Assembly: GCF_002259755.1 (NCBI RefSeq)
Contig: NZ_MWWY01000038.1
Coordinates: 1 to 33,972, forward strand
Origin: Bifidobacterium hapali
GTDB taxonomy: Bacteria; Actinomycetota; Actinomycetes; Actinomycetales; Bifidobacteriaceae
Direction: 5' to 3'
Length of the DNA stretch: 33,972 nucleotides
Shown: positions 22,259 to 30,769 of the stretch, piece after piece
How the letters are laid out: each line of letters begins with the position of its first letter
How positions within the stretch are numbered: position 1 is the first letter of the stretch
Notes under the pieces: generated by a model
Told to the model about the DNA's origin: nothing
Seen by the model: only the letters and a program-made list of their open reading frames with translations
The model's database searches: none
Position numbers and translations under genes: made by a program

Positions 22259-23164
22259 ATGACGCATACAGTAACGCTCACACCATTAGAGCATTTGGTG
22301 AAGGTACTGCAGCTGGGCGAACCATCGGAGTATCGCGGTCATATGTACATTAACGGGGAGAGTTTATACTTCCCGACGGGTCGCGTGTACGGCGGTCAAG
22401 TGATCGCACAGTCGTTGATTGCCGCATCGCGTACCGTTGATCCGGGCCGTCTACCGCATTCTATTCACGGATATTTTATTGCCGCTGGCGATATTCGTCA
22501 GGATTTATTATTCGATGTGGAAACATTGCGTGACGGTCGTTCGTTCTCAGCTCGTCGTATTAGTGTCACGCAATCGCAGGGCTCCATTTTGACAGCGATT
22601 GCCAGTTTCCAGCAGACTGGACAGTCTGGTGTCGAGTTTTCTGATCCAATGCCCGAAAATGTGCCAGATCCAGAAACGTTAACTAGCGCGAAAGAGCTCA
22701 TGACTCCGTACGCCGAGCAGTCGCCGTTCGCAAAGTTTTATGCAGAAAAGTCACCGTTTGATATTCGCCATGTGACGAAGACAATTATGTTAGGCCCGGA
22801 TAAGGAAAGCGCGAAACAGGATTCGGGCACGCAAATGGTATGGATGAAGGCTGATGGTCATGCTGACGTACCACAAGTGATGCATCGTGCGATGTTGGCA
22901 CTCGGCTGCGATCAACTCATGATGGAACCTGTGTTGCGTCGCGCTGGGTTAAGTATTGCGACGCCGGGGATTTCGTATGCATCGATTGATCATTCGATGT
23001 GGTGGTATCGCGACGTGGATATTAATCAGTGGCACTTGTACGTGCAGGATACGCCGACTGCTGCTCACGGTCGTGGACTTGGTTTAGCGAAGGTGTATTC
23101 GCAAGATGGCGCGCTAGTGGCGGTGATCGCTCAAGAAGCGATGATTCGCGTGCCGCAAGCGTGA
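22259..23164 (+). CDS. tesB: Acyl-CoA thioesterase II
   Basis: This double-hotdog enzyme hydrolyses acyl-CoA to free acid and CoA. From ATG 22259 (CGGAG about 10 bases upstream) it is 301 residues, the usual TesB length. Family blocks: GRVYGGQVIAQSLIAASRTV, HSIHGYFIAAGD, RDGRSFSARRISVTQ in the first hotdog. In the second are GCDQLMMEP and the catalytic-Asp block YASIDHSMWWYRDVD, then HGRGLGLAKVYSQDG. Its stop is only 16 bases from the stop of the convergent DUF3180 gene. The stem GCCAAAA/TTTTGGC (23168-23174, 23192-23198) there may terminate both. Confidence 0.93.
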   Translation: MTHTVTLTPLEHLVKVLQLGEPSEYRGHMYINGESLYFPTGRVYGGQVIAQSLIAASRTVDPGRLPHSIHGYFIAAGDIRQDLLFDVETLRDGRSFSARRISVTQSQGSILTAIASFQQTGQSGVEFSDPMPENVPDPETLTSAKELMTPYAEQSPFAKFYAEKSPFDIRHVTKTIMLGPDKESAKQDSGTQMVWMKADGHADVPQVMHRAMLALGCDQLMMEPVLRRAGLSIATPGISYASIDHSMWWYRDVDINQWHLYVQDTPTAAHGRGLGLAKVYSQDGALVAVIAQEAMIRVPQA

Positions 23165-23180
23165 GGAGCCAAAATAGTGG

Positions 23181-23723
23181 TTACTGCCGGGTTTTGGCGG
23201 CTGCTGGAGCTACGTTGCGCTGACGGCGGGCGGCTTCTTTCATGGTCGCGCTTTCAGGCCCGTCCATTGGCGGCAACTGGCAAAGCCACTCCCCTACGAT
23301 GCCAATAATCATGTCGATCACGCACACAGCGCATGCGATAGCACATTCAACAATCGCCTGCGCATAATACTGTGCTTCAGCATGTTCGAGACACATGAGA
23401 ATCTGCCCACCATACCACCCGGCGAGCGCAGCGCCAACCAATCCAAGCGACTTAGCCAATACGAGCGTCGACACGGCACGCTGTGGGTCGAGCGGTTTTA
23501 ATTCAGCACGTTTGCGCGGGTCAGTAGTTGCATACTTGTGTACTTGCAATGCGAGTACGAGTACTGTAAGCCCGAGCATGAGCAAAAGCAGGGAGATGAA
23601 CCACGGCACGCCGATGAGCGCCAGTCCGGTTGCTTCATCGTATTTGGCAAGCAGTGCGCCGCCGAGTAGACCGCATACGATTGCGATCAGGTAATACCAC
23701 CACGGCGTTCTGTGTGCCTTCAT
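23181..23723 (-). CDS. DUF3180 membrane protein
   Basis: This 180-residue protein has four hydrophobic segments (about 9-27, 36-60, 86-108, 121-147) and a polar basic tail. It matches DUF3180, an actinobacterial family of unknown function that usually follows folK. Its ATG overlaps the folBK stop by four bases (ATGA), so it is translationally coupled and last in the folate operon. A role connected to folate or envelope is only inferred from position. Confidence 0.85.
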   Translation of the reverse strand: MKAHRTPWWYYLIAIVCGLLGGALLAKYDEATGLALIGVPWFISLLLLMLGLTVLVLALQVHKYATTDPRKRAELKPLDPQRAVSTLVLAKSLGLVGAALAGWYGGQILMCLEHAEAQYYAQAIVECAIACAVCVIDMIIGIVGEWLCQLPPMDGPESATMKEAARRQRNVAPAAAKTRQ

Positions 23724-25219
23724 AGCGTCCCTCCGATGATCCAGTTATCTGATATCAACCCTACACGATCAGCATCCGGTGCTGTAGCGAGAAGAAACGA
23801 TACCGGGTCACGGCCCAGTGTAGCGTTCGGGTCCATGTCAAGCCACGGTGCGAGTACGGCAGCGTGTGTTCGCGCACTCGGCCACGGCACTCGGCAGTCT
23901 GGCTCGTTTGCTGTAACTCCATCCATGTCGATCAAGTCAAGGTCGAGTTGTCGTATTCCAGTTGAAGGCGCATTGTGCGAGTGCTCAATGCCGTTTAATA
24001 CACCGATGAGGTCGCGCGCGCCAAGATTGGTGGTCAACTGGAGTACCGCAGCCATCGCATCTGGACCGTCAATATTAGCAACGTGATAGAGCGGTGAAAT
24101 GCCGTCAACTTGCGTGCCAGGAACGCTGTCCAGTGCGACGATAGCAGCGCGGAACAGTGTTTCCGCTTCCGTAGACGTGCTGTCCATCGATACGATAGCC
24201 GTGCGGAACGTTGGCTGTTGCTGTGCAATGTCACTATGGTCAGTACTGTTACGATCAGCTGTACCGTTGTCAGACGAGAATTGATCACCAGTCATCCATG
24301 TATCGTCCGCATCGCGCACATCGTTACGGTCAGGAGCAACCGCAAGTAAATCAGCCACCGCTCCCCCGTGCCGTCCGGCAAGTACAGCCGTAGGGTCGAG
24401 CGCATGCCACGGTGCGAGTACGAACGCTCGCTGCCAAGCGCGCGGATGCGGCAACGTCAGGTGAGGATCATCACTGACGATACCGTCGTAGTCGATAATA
24501 TCGAGGTCAAGCGTACGCGATGACCAGTGTGATTCGCGTGTACGACCGTGGGCAGTTTCGATTGACTGCAGTTTGTCAAGCAGTTCAGCTGCCGACTGCG
24601 TGGTCGTTATTTCGATAACAGCGTTGAGAAAGTCTGGAGTATCGTCGGCCATTCCCCACGCGGCTGTGCGTACTAGCGGAGAAATGCCGACGACTTGTGT
24701 ACCGTCAAGACCGTCGATTTCGGCAACTGCAGCACGCAAGGTTGCTGCCACGTTGCCGATATTGCCGCCCATCGCGATTACCGCATGGTGAACATGGGCA
24801 CTTGTTGGAGATAGATCACGTTCGCGATCTTGATCGCTGATGACCCGGTCCATATCATCTCGTGTACGACTGATCGAAACAGCTACATCGGCAAACGGTA
24901 CGCTGATCGGCGCGTTTGGCTTGTGTACGGTGACATCAACCGCAGTGACGAGCGGATGTTGCGCAAGAATTGCGTCAGCGATACGTGCGGCGAGTCGTTC
25001 GATGAGATCAACGTGAGGACCGTGAATAATCTCAACGATACGTTCGGCGACCAGACCATAGTTTACGGTGTCATTCAAATCGTCAGTGTGCCCGGCACGA
25101 GTCAGATCAACGTGAAGTACTGCGTCTACGACGAACGGTTGTGGACGCGCGTGTTCAAAGTCGAGAACGCCATGCGTACCGTCAGCGCGTACTCCAGTGA
25201 GTCGTATCGTGTCGGACAT
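23720..25219 (-). CDS. folK: Dihydroneopterin aldolase / HPPK fusion with a second, degenerate HPPK domain
   Basis: This bifunctional folate enzyme makes hydroxymethyldihydropterin and then pyrophosphorylates it. ATG 25219 is used; the upstream in-frame ATG contains its GGAGCG binding site. FolB covers about residues 1-120 (IRLTGVRADGTHGVLDFE, TVNYGLVAERI, LIERLAARIAD). FolK covers about 145-300 (AVIAMGGNIGN, SRTLDLDIIDYDG with both metal Asp, TLPHPRAWQRAFVLAPW). A third part, about 340-499, has the same order of blocks (IRQLDLDLIDMDG, VPWPSARTHAAVLAPW). It has lost the GGNIGN loop and the LPHPR His, so it is probably inactive. It is 499 residues in total. Confidence 0.92.
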   Translation of the reverse strand: MSDTIRLTGVRADGTHGVLDFEHARPQPFVVDAVLHVDLTRAGHTDDLNDTVNYGLVAERIVEIIHGPHVDLIERLAARIADAILAQHPLVTAVDVTVHKPNAPISVPFADVAVSISRTRDDMDRVISDQDRERDLSPTSAHVHHAVIAMGGNIGNVAATLRAAVAEIDGLDGTQVVGISPLVRTAAWGMADDTPDFLNAVIEITTTQSAAELLDKLQSIETAHGRTRESHWSSRTLDLDIIDYDGIVSDDPHLTLPHPRAWQRAFVLAPWHALDPTAVLAGRHGGAVADLLAVAPDRNDVRDADDTWMTGDQFSSDNGTADRNSTDHSDIAQQQPTFRTAIVSMDSTSTEAETLFRAAIVALDSVPGTQVDGISPLYHVANIDGPDAMAAVLQLTTNLGARDLIGVLNGIEHSHNAPSTGIRQLDLDLIDMDGVTANEPDCRVPWPSARTHAAVLAPWLDMDPNATLGRDPVSFLLATAPDADRVGLISDNWIIGGTL

Positions 25220-25261
25220 TAACTTACGCTCCAATCGTTATTATTACTGGGTTATGCGGGT

Positions 25262-26128
25262 TTAGAGAGCTGCACGCCATTGCGTACCGACTGCAACGGC
25301 CGCACGACTGCGACGCACATCATGCACACGAACAGCCCATGCACCATGCTCAGCAGCGAGAGCTGAAATCGCTGCGGTTGCATTGTCACGGTCATCCATC
25401 GTTGTTTCGTTAAACCCTGCATCAGCGAGTACTGCAGATACAAACCGTTTACGAGATGCGCCGATAAGCACCGGGTAGCCAGTGTCTTCAAACGTGCTTA
25501 ATCCGGCGAGTAATGGCAAATTATGCTCAATACCGGGCTTGGAGAAGCCTAAACCGGGGTCGATGATAATACGTTCCGGCTTGACTCCAGCTTCAAGCAC
25601 AGCGTCAACTTGCTGCATCAGCTCGTCGTACACGTCGCGTAGCACGCCATGCTCGTAATGGGACGTGTCTGCGTCTGGGGTTGCTCCGTGCGCGCCTGCC
25701 AGCCAACCGCGCCAATGTTGCACGATATACAAGCAATCGTGATCAGCGACGACATGTGGCAGTTCCTTGTCAAGTGTACCGCCGGAAACATCGTTAATGA
25801 TCTGCGCACCGTCTTCGAGTGCTGCAGCAGCAACGAGCGCACGCGTCGTATCAATAGACAGGACTGTATTGCCGCCAATTAATGCTTTCACAGCACCGGT
25901 AACACGACTCAATTCGTCAGCTTCAGACACTCGTTTAGCACCGGGACGCGTCGATTCTGCACCGATATCAATAATGTCAGCGCCATCGTTGAGCATGGCA
26001 AGGCCGTGCTCGCGAGCTTTAGCTGGGTCGAGCCACAGTCCGCCGTCTGAGAATGAATCTTCGGTAATGTTGAGCACGCCCATCACGAGTGTGTGATCAG
26101 TATCATGCAATGCCTGTAGATCAGTCAT
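25262..26128 (-). CDS. folP: Dihydropteroate synthase
   Basis: It joins p-aminobenzoate to hydroxymethyldihydropterin pyrophosphate; it is the sulfonamide target. ATG 26128 follows GAGGGGG by nine bases; an in-frame start 18 bases upstream overlaps that site. It is 288 residues, with the two signatures VMGVLNITEDSFSDGG near the N-terminus and GADIIDIGAESTRPGA. It also has DPGLGFSKPG and the C-terminal GASRKRF sulfate-binding block. It lies between folE and folBK, 42 bases from the latter. Confidence 0.96.
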   Translation of the reverse strand: MTDLQALHDTDHTLVMGVLNITEDSFSDGGLWLDPAKAREHGLAMLNDGADIIDIGAESTRPGAKRVSEADELSRVTGAVKALIGGNTVLSIDTTRALVAAAALEDGAQIINDVSGGTLDKELPHVVADHDCLYIVQHWRGWLAGAHGATPDADTSHYEHGVLRDVYDELMQQVDAVLEAGVKPERIIIDPGLGFSKPGIEHNLPLLAGLSTFEDTGYPVLIGASRKRFVSAVLADAGFNETTMDDRDNATAAISALAAEHGAWAVRVHDVRRSRAAVAVGTQWRAAL

Positions 26129-26221
26129 AGTGAAATTCCCCCTCAATATCGCTGGTATCGGTACTACCAGCTTGCCACGTTACTTGCTACCAGCGTCAGT
26201 GTTAACGTTGCCGTCCATTTA

Positions 26222-26794
26222 TCAGTGTTGAGCCATAATCAAGCTCATCGCTTCGGCGCGCGTGGCCGGATTGCGCATCACGCCACGAACAGCCGACGTT
26301 ACAGTGCGTGAAGCAGGCTTGTTCACACCGCGCATCGCCATACACATGTGCTCGCATTCGGTCACTACGATTACGCCGCGCGCGTTCGCATACGTCATCA
26401 ATGCGTCCGCGACTTGCTGAGTGATACGCTCCTGTACTTGCGGTCGGCGCGCGTAGAGTTCGACCAGTCGTGCGAGTTTGCTTAATCCTACAACCTGTCC
26501 GTTTGACGGGATATATCCAACGTGAGCAACCCCGTGGAACGGCAGTAAATGGTGTTCGCACACGGAAAACAGTTCGATATCGCGCACGAGTACCATTTCA
26601 TCTGTCTCAACGGGGAATCGTTTTGCGAGTACTTCCTGCGGGTCGCGGCCAAGTCCAGCAAAAATCTCTCGGCCGGCGCGTGCAATACGGTCAGGAGTTT
26701 CGAGCAACCCTTCACGATCCGGGTCTTCACCGATCGACTTGAGGAACAAGCGTACCGCCTGTTTCACGCCCTCTTCGTCATACGTATGTGTCAT
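26222..26794 (-). CDS. folE: GTP cyclohydrolase I
   Basis: First committed step of folate synthesis: GTP to dihydroneopterin triphosphate. ATG 26794 is chosen because GAGGAGAG lies just upstream; the in-frame GTG at 26809 overlaps that site. It is 190 residues. Zinc ligands are Cys and His in [12 protein letters not shown] and the later Cys in VTECEHMCM. The signature [22 protein letters not shown] is intact. It is preceded by a hairpin that separates it from ftsH. Confidence 0.96.
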   Translation of the reverse strand: MTHTYDEEGVKQAVRLFLKSIGEDPDREGLLETPDRIARAGREIFAGLGRDPQEVLAKRFPVETDEMVLVRDIELFSVCEHHLLPFHGVAHVGYIPSNGQVVGLSKLARLVELYARRPQVQERITQQVADALMTYANARGVIVVTECEHMCMAMRGVNKPASRTVTSAVRGVMRNPATRAEAMSLIMAQH

Positions 26795-26905
26795 TAACGC
26801 TCTCCTCACTCATCTACTCGTCTGTATCTGCGCTCACATACAAGTTGCGGCGTGCCGTCGTGCAGCACACCGCAACATCATTTCGGTTTAATCCTAGCTG
26901 TTACC

Positions 26906-26932
26906 TTGGCTCCCCCTGACAAGGGGAGCCAA
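26906..26932. terminator. GGCTCCCC/GGGGAGCC hairpin between ftsH and folE
   Basis: TTGGCTCCCC (26906-26915) and GGGGAGCCAA (26923-26932) form a perfect ten-base stem with loop CTGACAA, 16 bases beyond the ftsH stop on the minus strand. It has the same sequence type as the end of the element at 20715 and could be a minimal copy of that repeat. It may attenuate read-through into folE. Confidence 0.65.
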
Positions 26933-26947
26933 TGGGAGCTGACTACC

Positions 26948-29020
26948 TTACTCGCCGGGCTTCATGCCGACCGAGCGCTTAAGCGACTCAGGGATTTCCA
27001 CTGGCGGCTGATCGGAATCCGGACGACGATCATTCGACAGCCACACAGGACGTTCAGGAGCCTTCTTAATATTGGCGAAAATCGCAGCCAGCTCCTTCTC
27101 ATTCAACGTTTCCTTGACGAGCAGTTGACGAACGAGTTCGTCGAGCACGTCACGGTTGTCGTTGATGATATTCCACGCCTCCGTGTGCGCAGTTTCGACG
27201 AGATTGAGCACTTCCTCATCGATAATCTCAGCGGTCTGATCGGAGTACTTGTGTGGTGCGAGTGCGTCATAGTCAGCACCGTTTGTGTCCGCATTATCCC
27301 ACTTGATCGCGCCAAGTCGCTTGGAGAAGCCGTATTCGATGATCATAGTGCGGGCGATACTCGTCGCCTTTTCAATATCGTTCGACGCGCCGGTCGTCGG
27401 ATCATGGAAGACGATCTCTTCGGCGGTACGGCCACCCATCGCATATGCCATTTGGTCGAGCAGCTGATTGCGCGTCTGCGAGTAACGATCAGACGTTGGC
27501 ATCACAGCCGTATAACCGAGCGCGCGGCCTCGCGGCAGAATCGTGACCTTCGTAACCGGATCAGTGTTGTGCAACGCAGCGGCGACCAGTGCGTGACCGC
27601 CTTCATGGTAGGCAGTGTTACGTAGCTCGTCGAGTGCCATACCCTTCGACTTACGCTTCGGTCCGGCCTGAACGCGGTCGATAGCCTCGTCAATGGCACG
27701 GTTGTCGATAAGCTGAGCACCAGCGCGAGCGCACAGCAACGCAGCTTCGTTAAGCACGTTAGCCAGATCAGCACCGGTAAAGCCCGGCGTACGAACGGCA
27801 ACCATGTGCAGATCAACATCCGGTACGAACGGCTTACCCTTGGCATGCACTTTAAGGATAGCTTCACGACCTTCAAGGTCTGGAGCCTCAACAGCCACCT
27901 GACGGTCAAAACGACCCGGGCGCAGCAATGCCGGATCAAGCACGTCAGGACGGTTGGTTGCAGCGATAATAATAAGGTTTGTATCGTTGTCGAAACCATC
28001 CATCTCAACGAGCAGCTGATTCAGTGTCTGCTCGCGTTCGTCATGACCACCGGACATGCCCGAGCCACGTTTGCGACCAACCGCATCGATCTCATCGATG
28101 AAGATAATCGCAGGCGCATTCTTCTTCGCTTCATCGAACAGGTCACGCACACGAGACGCACCAAGACCGACGAACATTTCCACGAAGTCAGAACCAGCCA
28201 TCGAGTAGAACGGCACACCAGCCTCGCCAGCGATAGCACGAGCAAGCAGCGTCTTACCAGTACCCGGAGGACCATACAGCAGCACACCGCGCGGAATACG
28301 CGCGCCAAGCGCCTTGTACTTAGATGGGTCCTTAAGGAAGTCTTTAATCTCTTCGACTTCCTGCACAGCCGCATCTTCACCAGCCACATCAGCAAACTTC
28401 GTCGTCGGCGTCTGGCCGTCGAGCAGCTTACCGTTATTCTTTCTGCCGCCCATGCCAAGCATGCCGCCAGCGCCGCCCATGTTACGCATGAGGAGCCACC
28501 ACAGTGCTACCAGCAGAATAATCGGGAACAACATGTTGAGCAGGTAGCTAAGAATGCCACTCTGCTGCATGCTCGTAGTCCAACCCTTTGACGGGTTAGC
28601 TTTGTTGATCAACTGCACAACCTGAGCACTTTGCGCGTACGCATAGTAGAACTGGACGTTCTTGCCGTAGTTGCGCGTCTTGCCAGTGTCAGCGTCTTTT
28701 TTAACAAAGTCGTTGTTGAGCTCAAGCTTGATTTGCTGCGTGTTATCAACGATCTCAGCGTATTTAATATCGCCGGACTGCAGCAGTGAAATACCATCCT
28801 TTGTATCGATGGTTTGTGATCCAGCACTGGCGAAAATCTGGAATGAGACAACAGCAAGCACAACCAGCAGTACGCCCCACAGCCACGGCGACTGCCAGAA
28901 CGGACGCTGATTATTGTTATTACCGTTTGCATTACCGTTACCGTTGTTGGTGTTGCGGTTGAACGGGTTACCAAACGGGTTATTGCCCGGTCCCTGCTGG
29001 GGCCCTTGAGGATAGCTCAT
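26948..29020 (-). CDS. ftsH: ATP-dependent zinc metalloprotease FtsH
   Basis: This membrane-anchored AAA protease (690 residues) degrades misfolded membrane and regulatory proteins. It has an Asn/Gly/Pro-rich N-terminal tail (about 1-40), membrane helix at about 45-66, an extracellular part, and a second helix at about 158-178. A Gly/Met-rich linker precedes Walker A GPPGTGKT (250-257), Walker [12 protein letters not shown] (about 305), the second-region-of-homology RPGRFDR, and zinc site HEGGH (472-476). Its ATG overlaps the hpt stop (ATGA), so translation is coupled to hpt. Confidence 0.97.
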   Translation of the reverse strand: MSYPQGPQQGPGNNPFGNPFNRNTNNGNGNANGNNNNQRPFWQSPWLWGVLLVVLAVVSFQIFASAGSQTIDTKDGISLLQSGDIKYAEIVDNTQQIKLELNNDFVKKDADTGKTRNYGKNVQFYYAYAQSAQVVQLINKANPSKGWTTSMQQSGILSYLLNMLFPIILLVALWWLLMRNMGGAGGMLGMGGRKNNGKLLDGQTPTTKFADVAGEDAAVQEVEEIKDFLKDPSKYKALGARIPRGVLLYGPPGTGKTLLARAIAGEAGVPFYSMAGSDFVEMFVGLGASRVRDLFDEAKKNAPAIIFIDEIDAVGRKRGSGMSGGHDEREQTLNQLLVEMDGFDNDTNLIIIAATNRPDVLDPALLRPGRFDRQVAVEAPDLEGREAILKVHAKGKPFVPDVDLHMVAVRTPGFTGADLANVLNEAALLCARAGAQLIDNRAIDEAIDRVQAGPKRKSKGMALDELRNTAYHEGGHALVAAALHNTDPVTKVTILPRGRALGYTAVMPTSDRYSQTRNQLLDQMAYAMGGRTAEEIVFHDPTTGASNDIEKATSIARTMIIEYGFSKRLGAIKWDNADTNGADYDALAPHKYSDQTAEIIDEEVLNLVETAHTEAWNIINDNRDVLDELVRQLLVKETLNEKELAAIFANIKKAPERPVWLSNDRRPDSDQPPVEIPESLKRSVGMKPGE

Positions 29021-29580
29021 GCATTCACTCCTTGATACACTTCGGGCTTAAGCACCGCGATCGAATCGAGGTTGCGGAACCGCTCGTTATAGTCGAGACC
29101 AAATCCGACGACAAACTCATCGGGAATTTCATAGCCGTGATACTTTACATCAACCTCAACCTCACGGCGAGACGGCTTTTCGAGCAGCGCGAAAATCTCC
29201 ACAGAAGCTGCGCCGCGCCGCTTCAACTCTTCGACTAGCCATGCGAGCGTGCGCCCGGAATCAACGATATCTTCGACGATCAGAATGTGCCGACCGCGAA
29301 CATCCGTAGATAAATCCTGCCGGATGGTGACAGTACCGCTCGACACAGTACCTGAGCCGTAGCTTGACAAGCTCATAAAGTCAAGTTGAACGGGAATGCT
29401 CAGTGCTTGAGAGAACGTAGCAAGCGTATTGACTGCTCCTTTGAGCACAGCGACGAGCAACAAGTCACGGTCGCGGTATTCCTCGCTGACGAGGGCCGCG
29501 ATTTCGTTAATCTTGCGCTCAATCTGTTCTTTACTGACCAGCTCGTGGTCGATTTCATCTTGGACGTCGGCGATTCGCAT
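29017..29580 (-). CDS. hpt: Hypoxanthine phosphoribosyltransferase
   Basis: Purine salvage enzyme making IMP/GMP from hypoxanthine/guanine and PRPP. The frame is open far upstream inside tilS, but homology begins at MRIADVQDEIDHELVS, so ATG 29580 is chosen (187 residues); ATG 29589 is an alternative. The PRPP loop is ILIVEDIVDSGRTL. SLSSYGSGTVSSG is the flexible substrate-loop region and GFGLDYNERFRNL the C-terminal block. It overlaps the end of tilS by 26 bases and ftsH by four, the usual tilS-hpt-ftsH arrangement. Confidence 0.95.
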   Translation of the reverse strand: MRIADVQDEIDHELVSKEQIERKINEIAALVSEEYRDRDLLLVAVLKGAVNTLATFSQALSIPVQLDFMSLSSYGSGTVSSGTVTIRQDLSTDVRGRHILIVEDIVDSGRTLAWLVEELKRRGAASVEIFALLEKPSRREVEVDVKYHGYEIPDEFVVGFGLDYNERFRNLDSIAVLKPEVYQGVNA

Positions 29581-30751
29581 GCCCACCATATTGGCACACA
29601 CGAATGACGTGTTTCTGACGGAAAGCTGAGTATCCTCTGGGAAGTTGCACGGCTGATTGTCCATGCCAGTCAGCGATGAGACGGTCGATGGCCTCAAGTT
29701 GTGCGGATGTGACTGGAACGTTCGCAGCTGCGAGCGCGTGCGCGATGACTCGCACACGGATGGCTGGGTGCTCTCTAGCAAGTACTTGGGCAGATAATCG
29801 CAGCATATCGTCGGCCGGATCAAGTATTGCTGCGGCGAGCGCGCGGTCGGCTTGTGTGTCGAGATAGTCTTTGTCGCGGCGCGTCGCGCGTGCGCCAGCA
29901 GCGAGATGCGCGACGATATCAGAACCAGTGAATTCCGCCATGAACGGAATTAGCTTGTGGCGAATCCGGGAGCGTAGGGGAAGATTCCGTTCTGTTACAG
30001 ACAGTGCGGGGGGATCTACCCTGGTTTGAGCATCGCCATTGGCCGAGGCGTCGCTATTGGTTTGAGCATCGCCGTTGGTCGGGTGACTGTTCGCGTTGGT
30101 TAGGACGTCACCATTGGTCGGATCATCCCACCAATCAAGACCCAAATCTTCACAAATACCGGTTGTATCACCGCGAGTCAGGTCCAGTAAAGGACGCGCG
30201 AAGACTACCCCGTCGCGCGTGAACGTTTCCGGCATACCGGCGAGCGCATCCACGCCTCCAGAACGGAGTAAGCCGATGAGTACGGTTTCTGCTTGATCGT
30301 TTTTCGTGTGCGCGAGCAGGACTGCTGCTGCGTTCGTTGAGCGCGCGATATCGCAGATTGCCGCATAACGAGCGTCGCGTGCGGCGGCTTCCGCTCCGAT
30401 ATCGCTGTTTTGTATGACTTGCACACGTTGCACGCGTACTGGGTTCAGTCCGAGTTGTTGACATTGTGCAGCCGCTTGTTGTGCGACGTCGCCGGAACCG
30501 GTTTGCATATTGTGGTCGATGATGATTGCGCCGCAACGTGCGCCGATCATCGCGCATACGCGTGTGGCAAGAGCAGCGAGGGCTATCGAATCGCGACCTC
30601 CCGAACAGGCGACGAGGATAAGCGGCGCGTCCGTATCTGGCGTGTGTTCGCCGTGCTTGGTGAATCGTGTATCTTGCACGTCGATGCCGAGCGAGCGCAG
30701 CGATGCGCGCACTGCGCCAATGCCTGTTTTGAGTCGTTTGGAGTAGGTCAA
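29555..30751 (-). CDS. tilS: tRNA(Ile)-lysidine synthase
   Basis: It modifies C34 of the CAU-anticodon tRNA-Ile to lysidine, an essential step for AUA decoding. The start is TTG at 30751 with GAGG six bases upstream; no ATG fits. The PP-loop is VACSGGRDSIAL (SGGRDS at 50-55), followed by HNMQ and AHTKNDQAETVL. Immediately after the conserved WWDDPTN (about 207-213), a 35-residue insert of repeated TNGDAQTN-like units interrupts the usual DPTN...RIRxKLIP block, which resumes at PLRSRIRHKLIPFM. It is 398 residues. It lies 18 bases after dacB. Confidence 0.93.
   Translation of the reverse strand: MTYSKRLKTGIGAVRASLRSLGIDVQDTRFTKHGEHTPDTDAPLILVACSGGRDSIALAALATRVCAMIGARCGAIIIDHNMQTGSGDVAQQAAAQCQQLGLNPVRVQRVQVIQNSDIGAEAAARDARYAAICDIARSTNAAAVLLAHTKNDQAETVLIGLLRSGGVDALAGMPETFTRDGVVFARPLLDLTRGDTTGICEDLGLDWWDDPTNGDVLTNANSHPTNGDAQTNSDASANGDAQTRVDPPALSVTERNLPLRSRIRHKLIPFMAEFTGSDIVAHLAAGARATRRDKDYLDTQADRALAAAILDPADDMLRLSAQVLAREHPAIRVRVIAHALAAANVPVTSAQLEAIDRLIADWHGQSAVQLPRGYSAFRQKHVIRVCQYGGHANRRRPR
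30017..30121 (-). repeat. Coding tandem repeat inside tilS
   Basis: About 105 bases encoding residues 211-245 of TilS consist of imperfect short repeats. GGCGATGCTCAAACC occurs twice and ACCAA(C/T)GG(C/T)GA(T/C) variants recur. Translations are PTNGDVLTNANSH, PTNGDAQTNSDAS and ANGDAQT. Spacing stays in multiples of three, so expansion does not break the frame. Confidence 0.75.
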
Positions 30752-30769
30752 TTACAGCCTCACTGCTTC

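Noticed and set aside
26852..27625. 257-codon open frame on the plus strand
   Set aside because: Antisense to the end of ftsH and across its 3' hairpin; no support beyond openness.
27806..28591. 261-codon open frame on the plus strand
   Set aside because: It is antisense to the AAA domain of ftsH, whose motifs are complete; no ribosome binding site and a composition typical of antisense frames.
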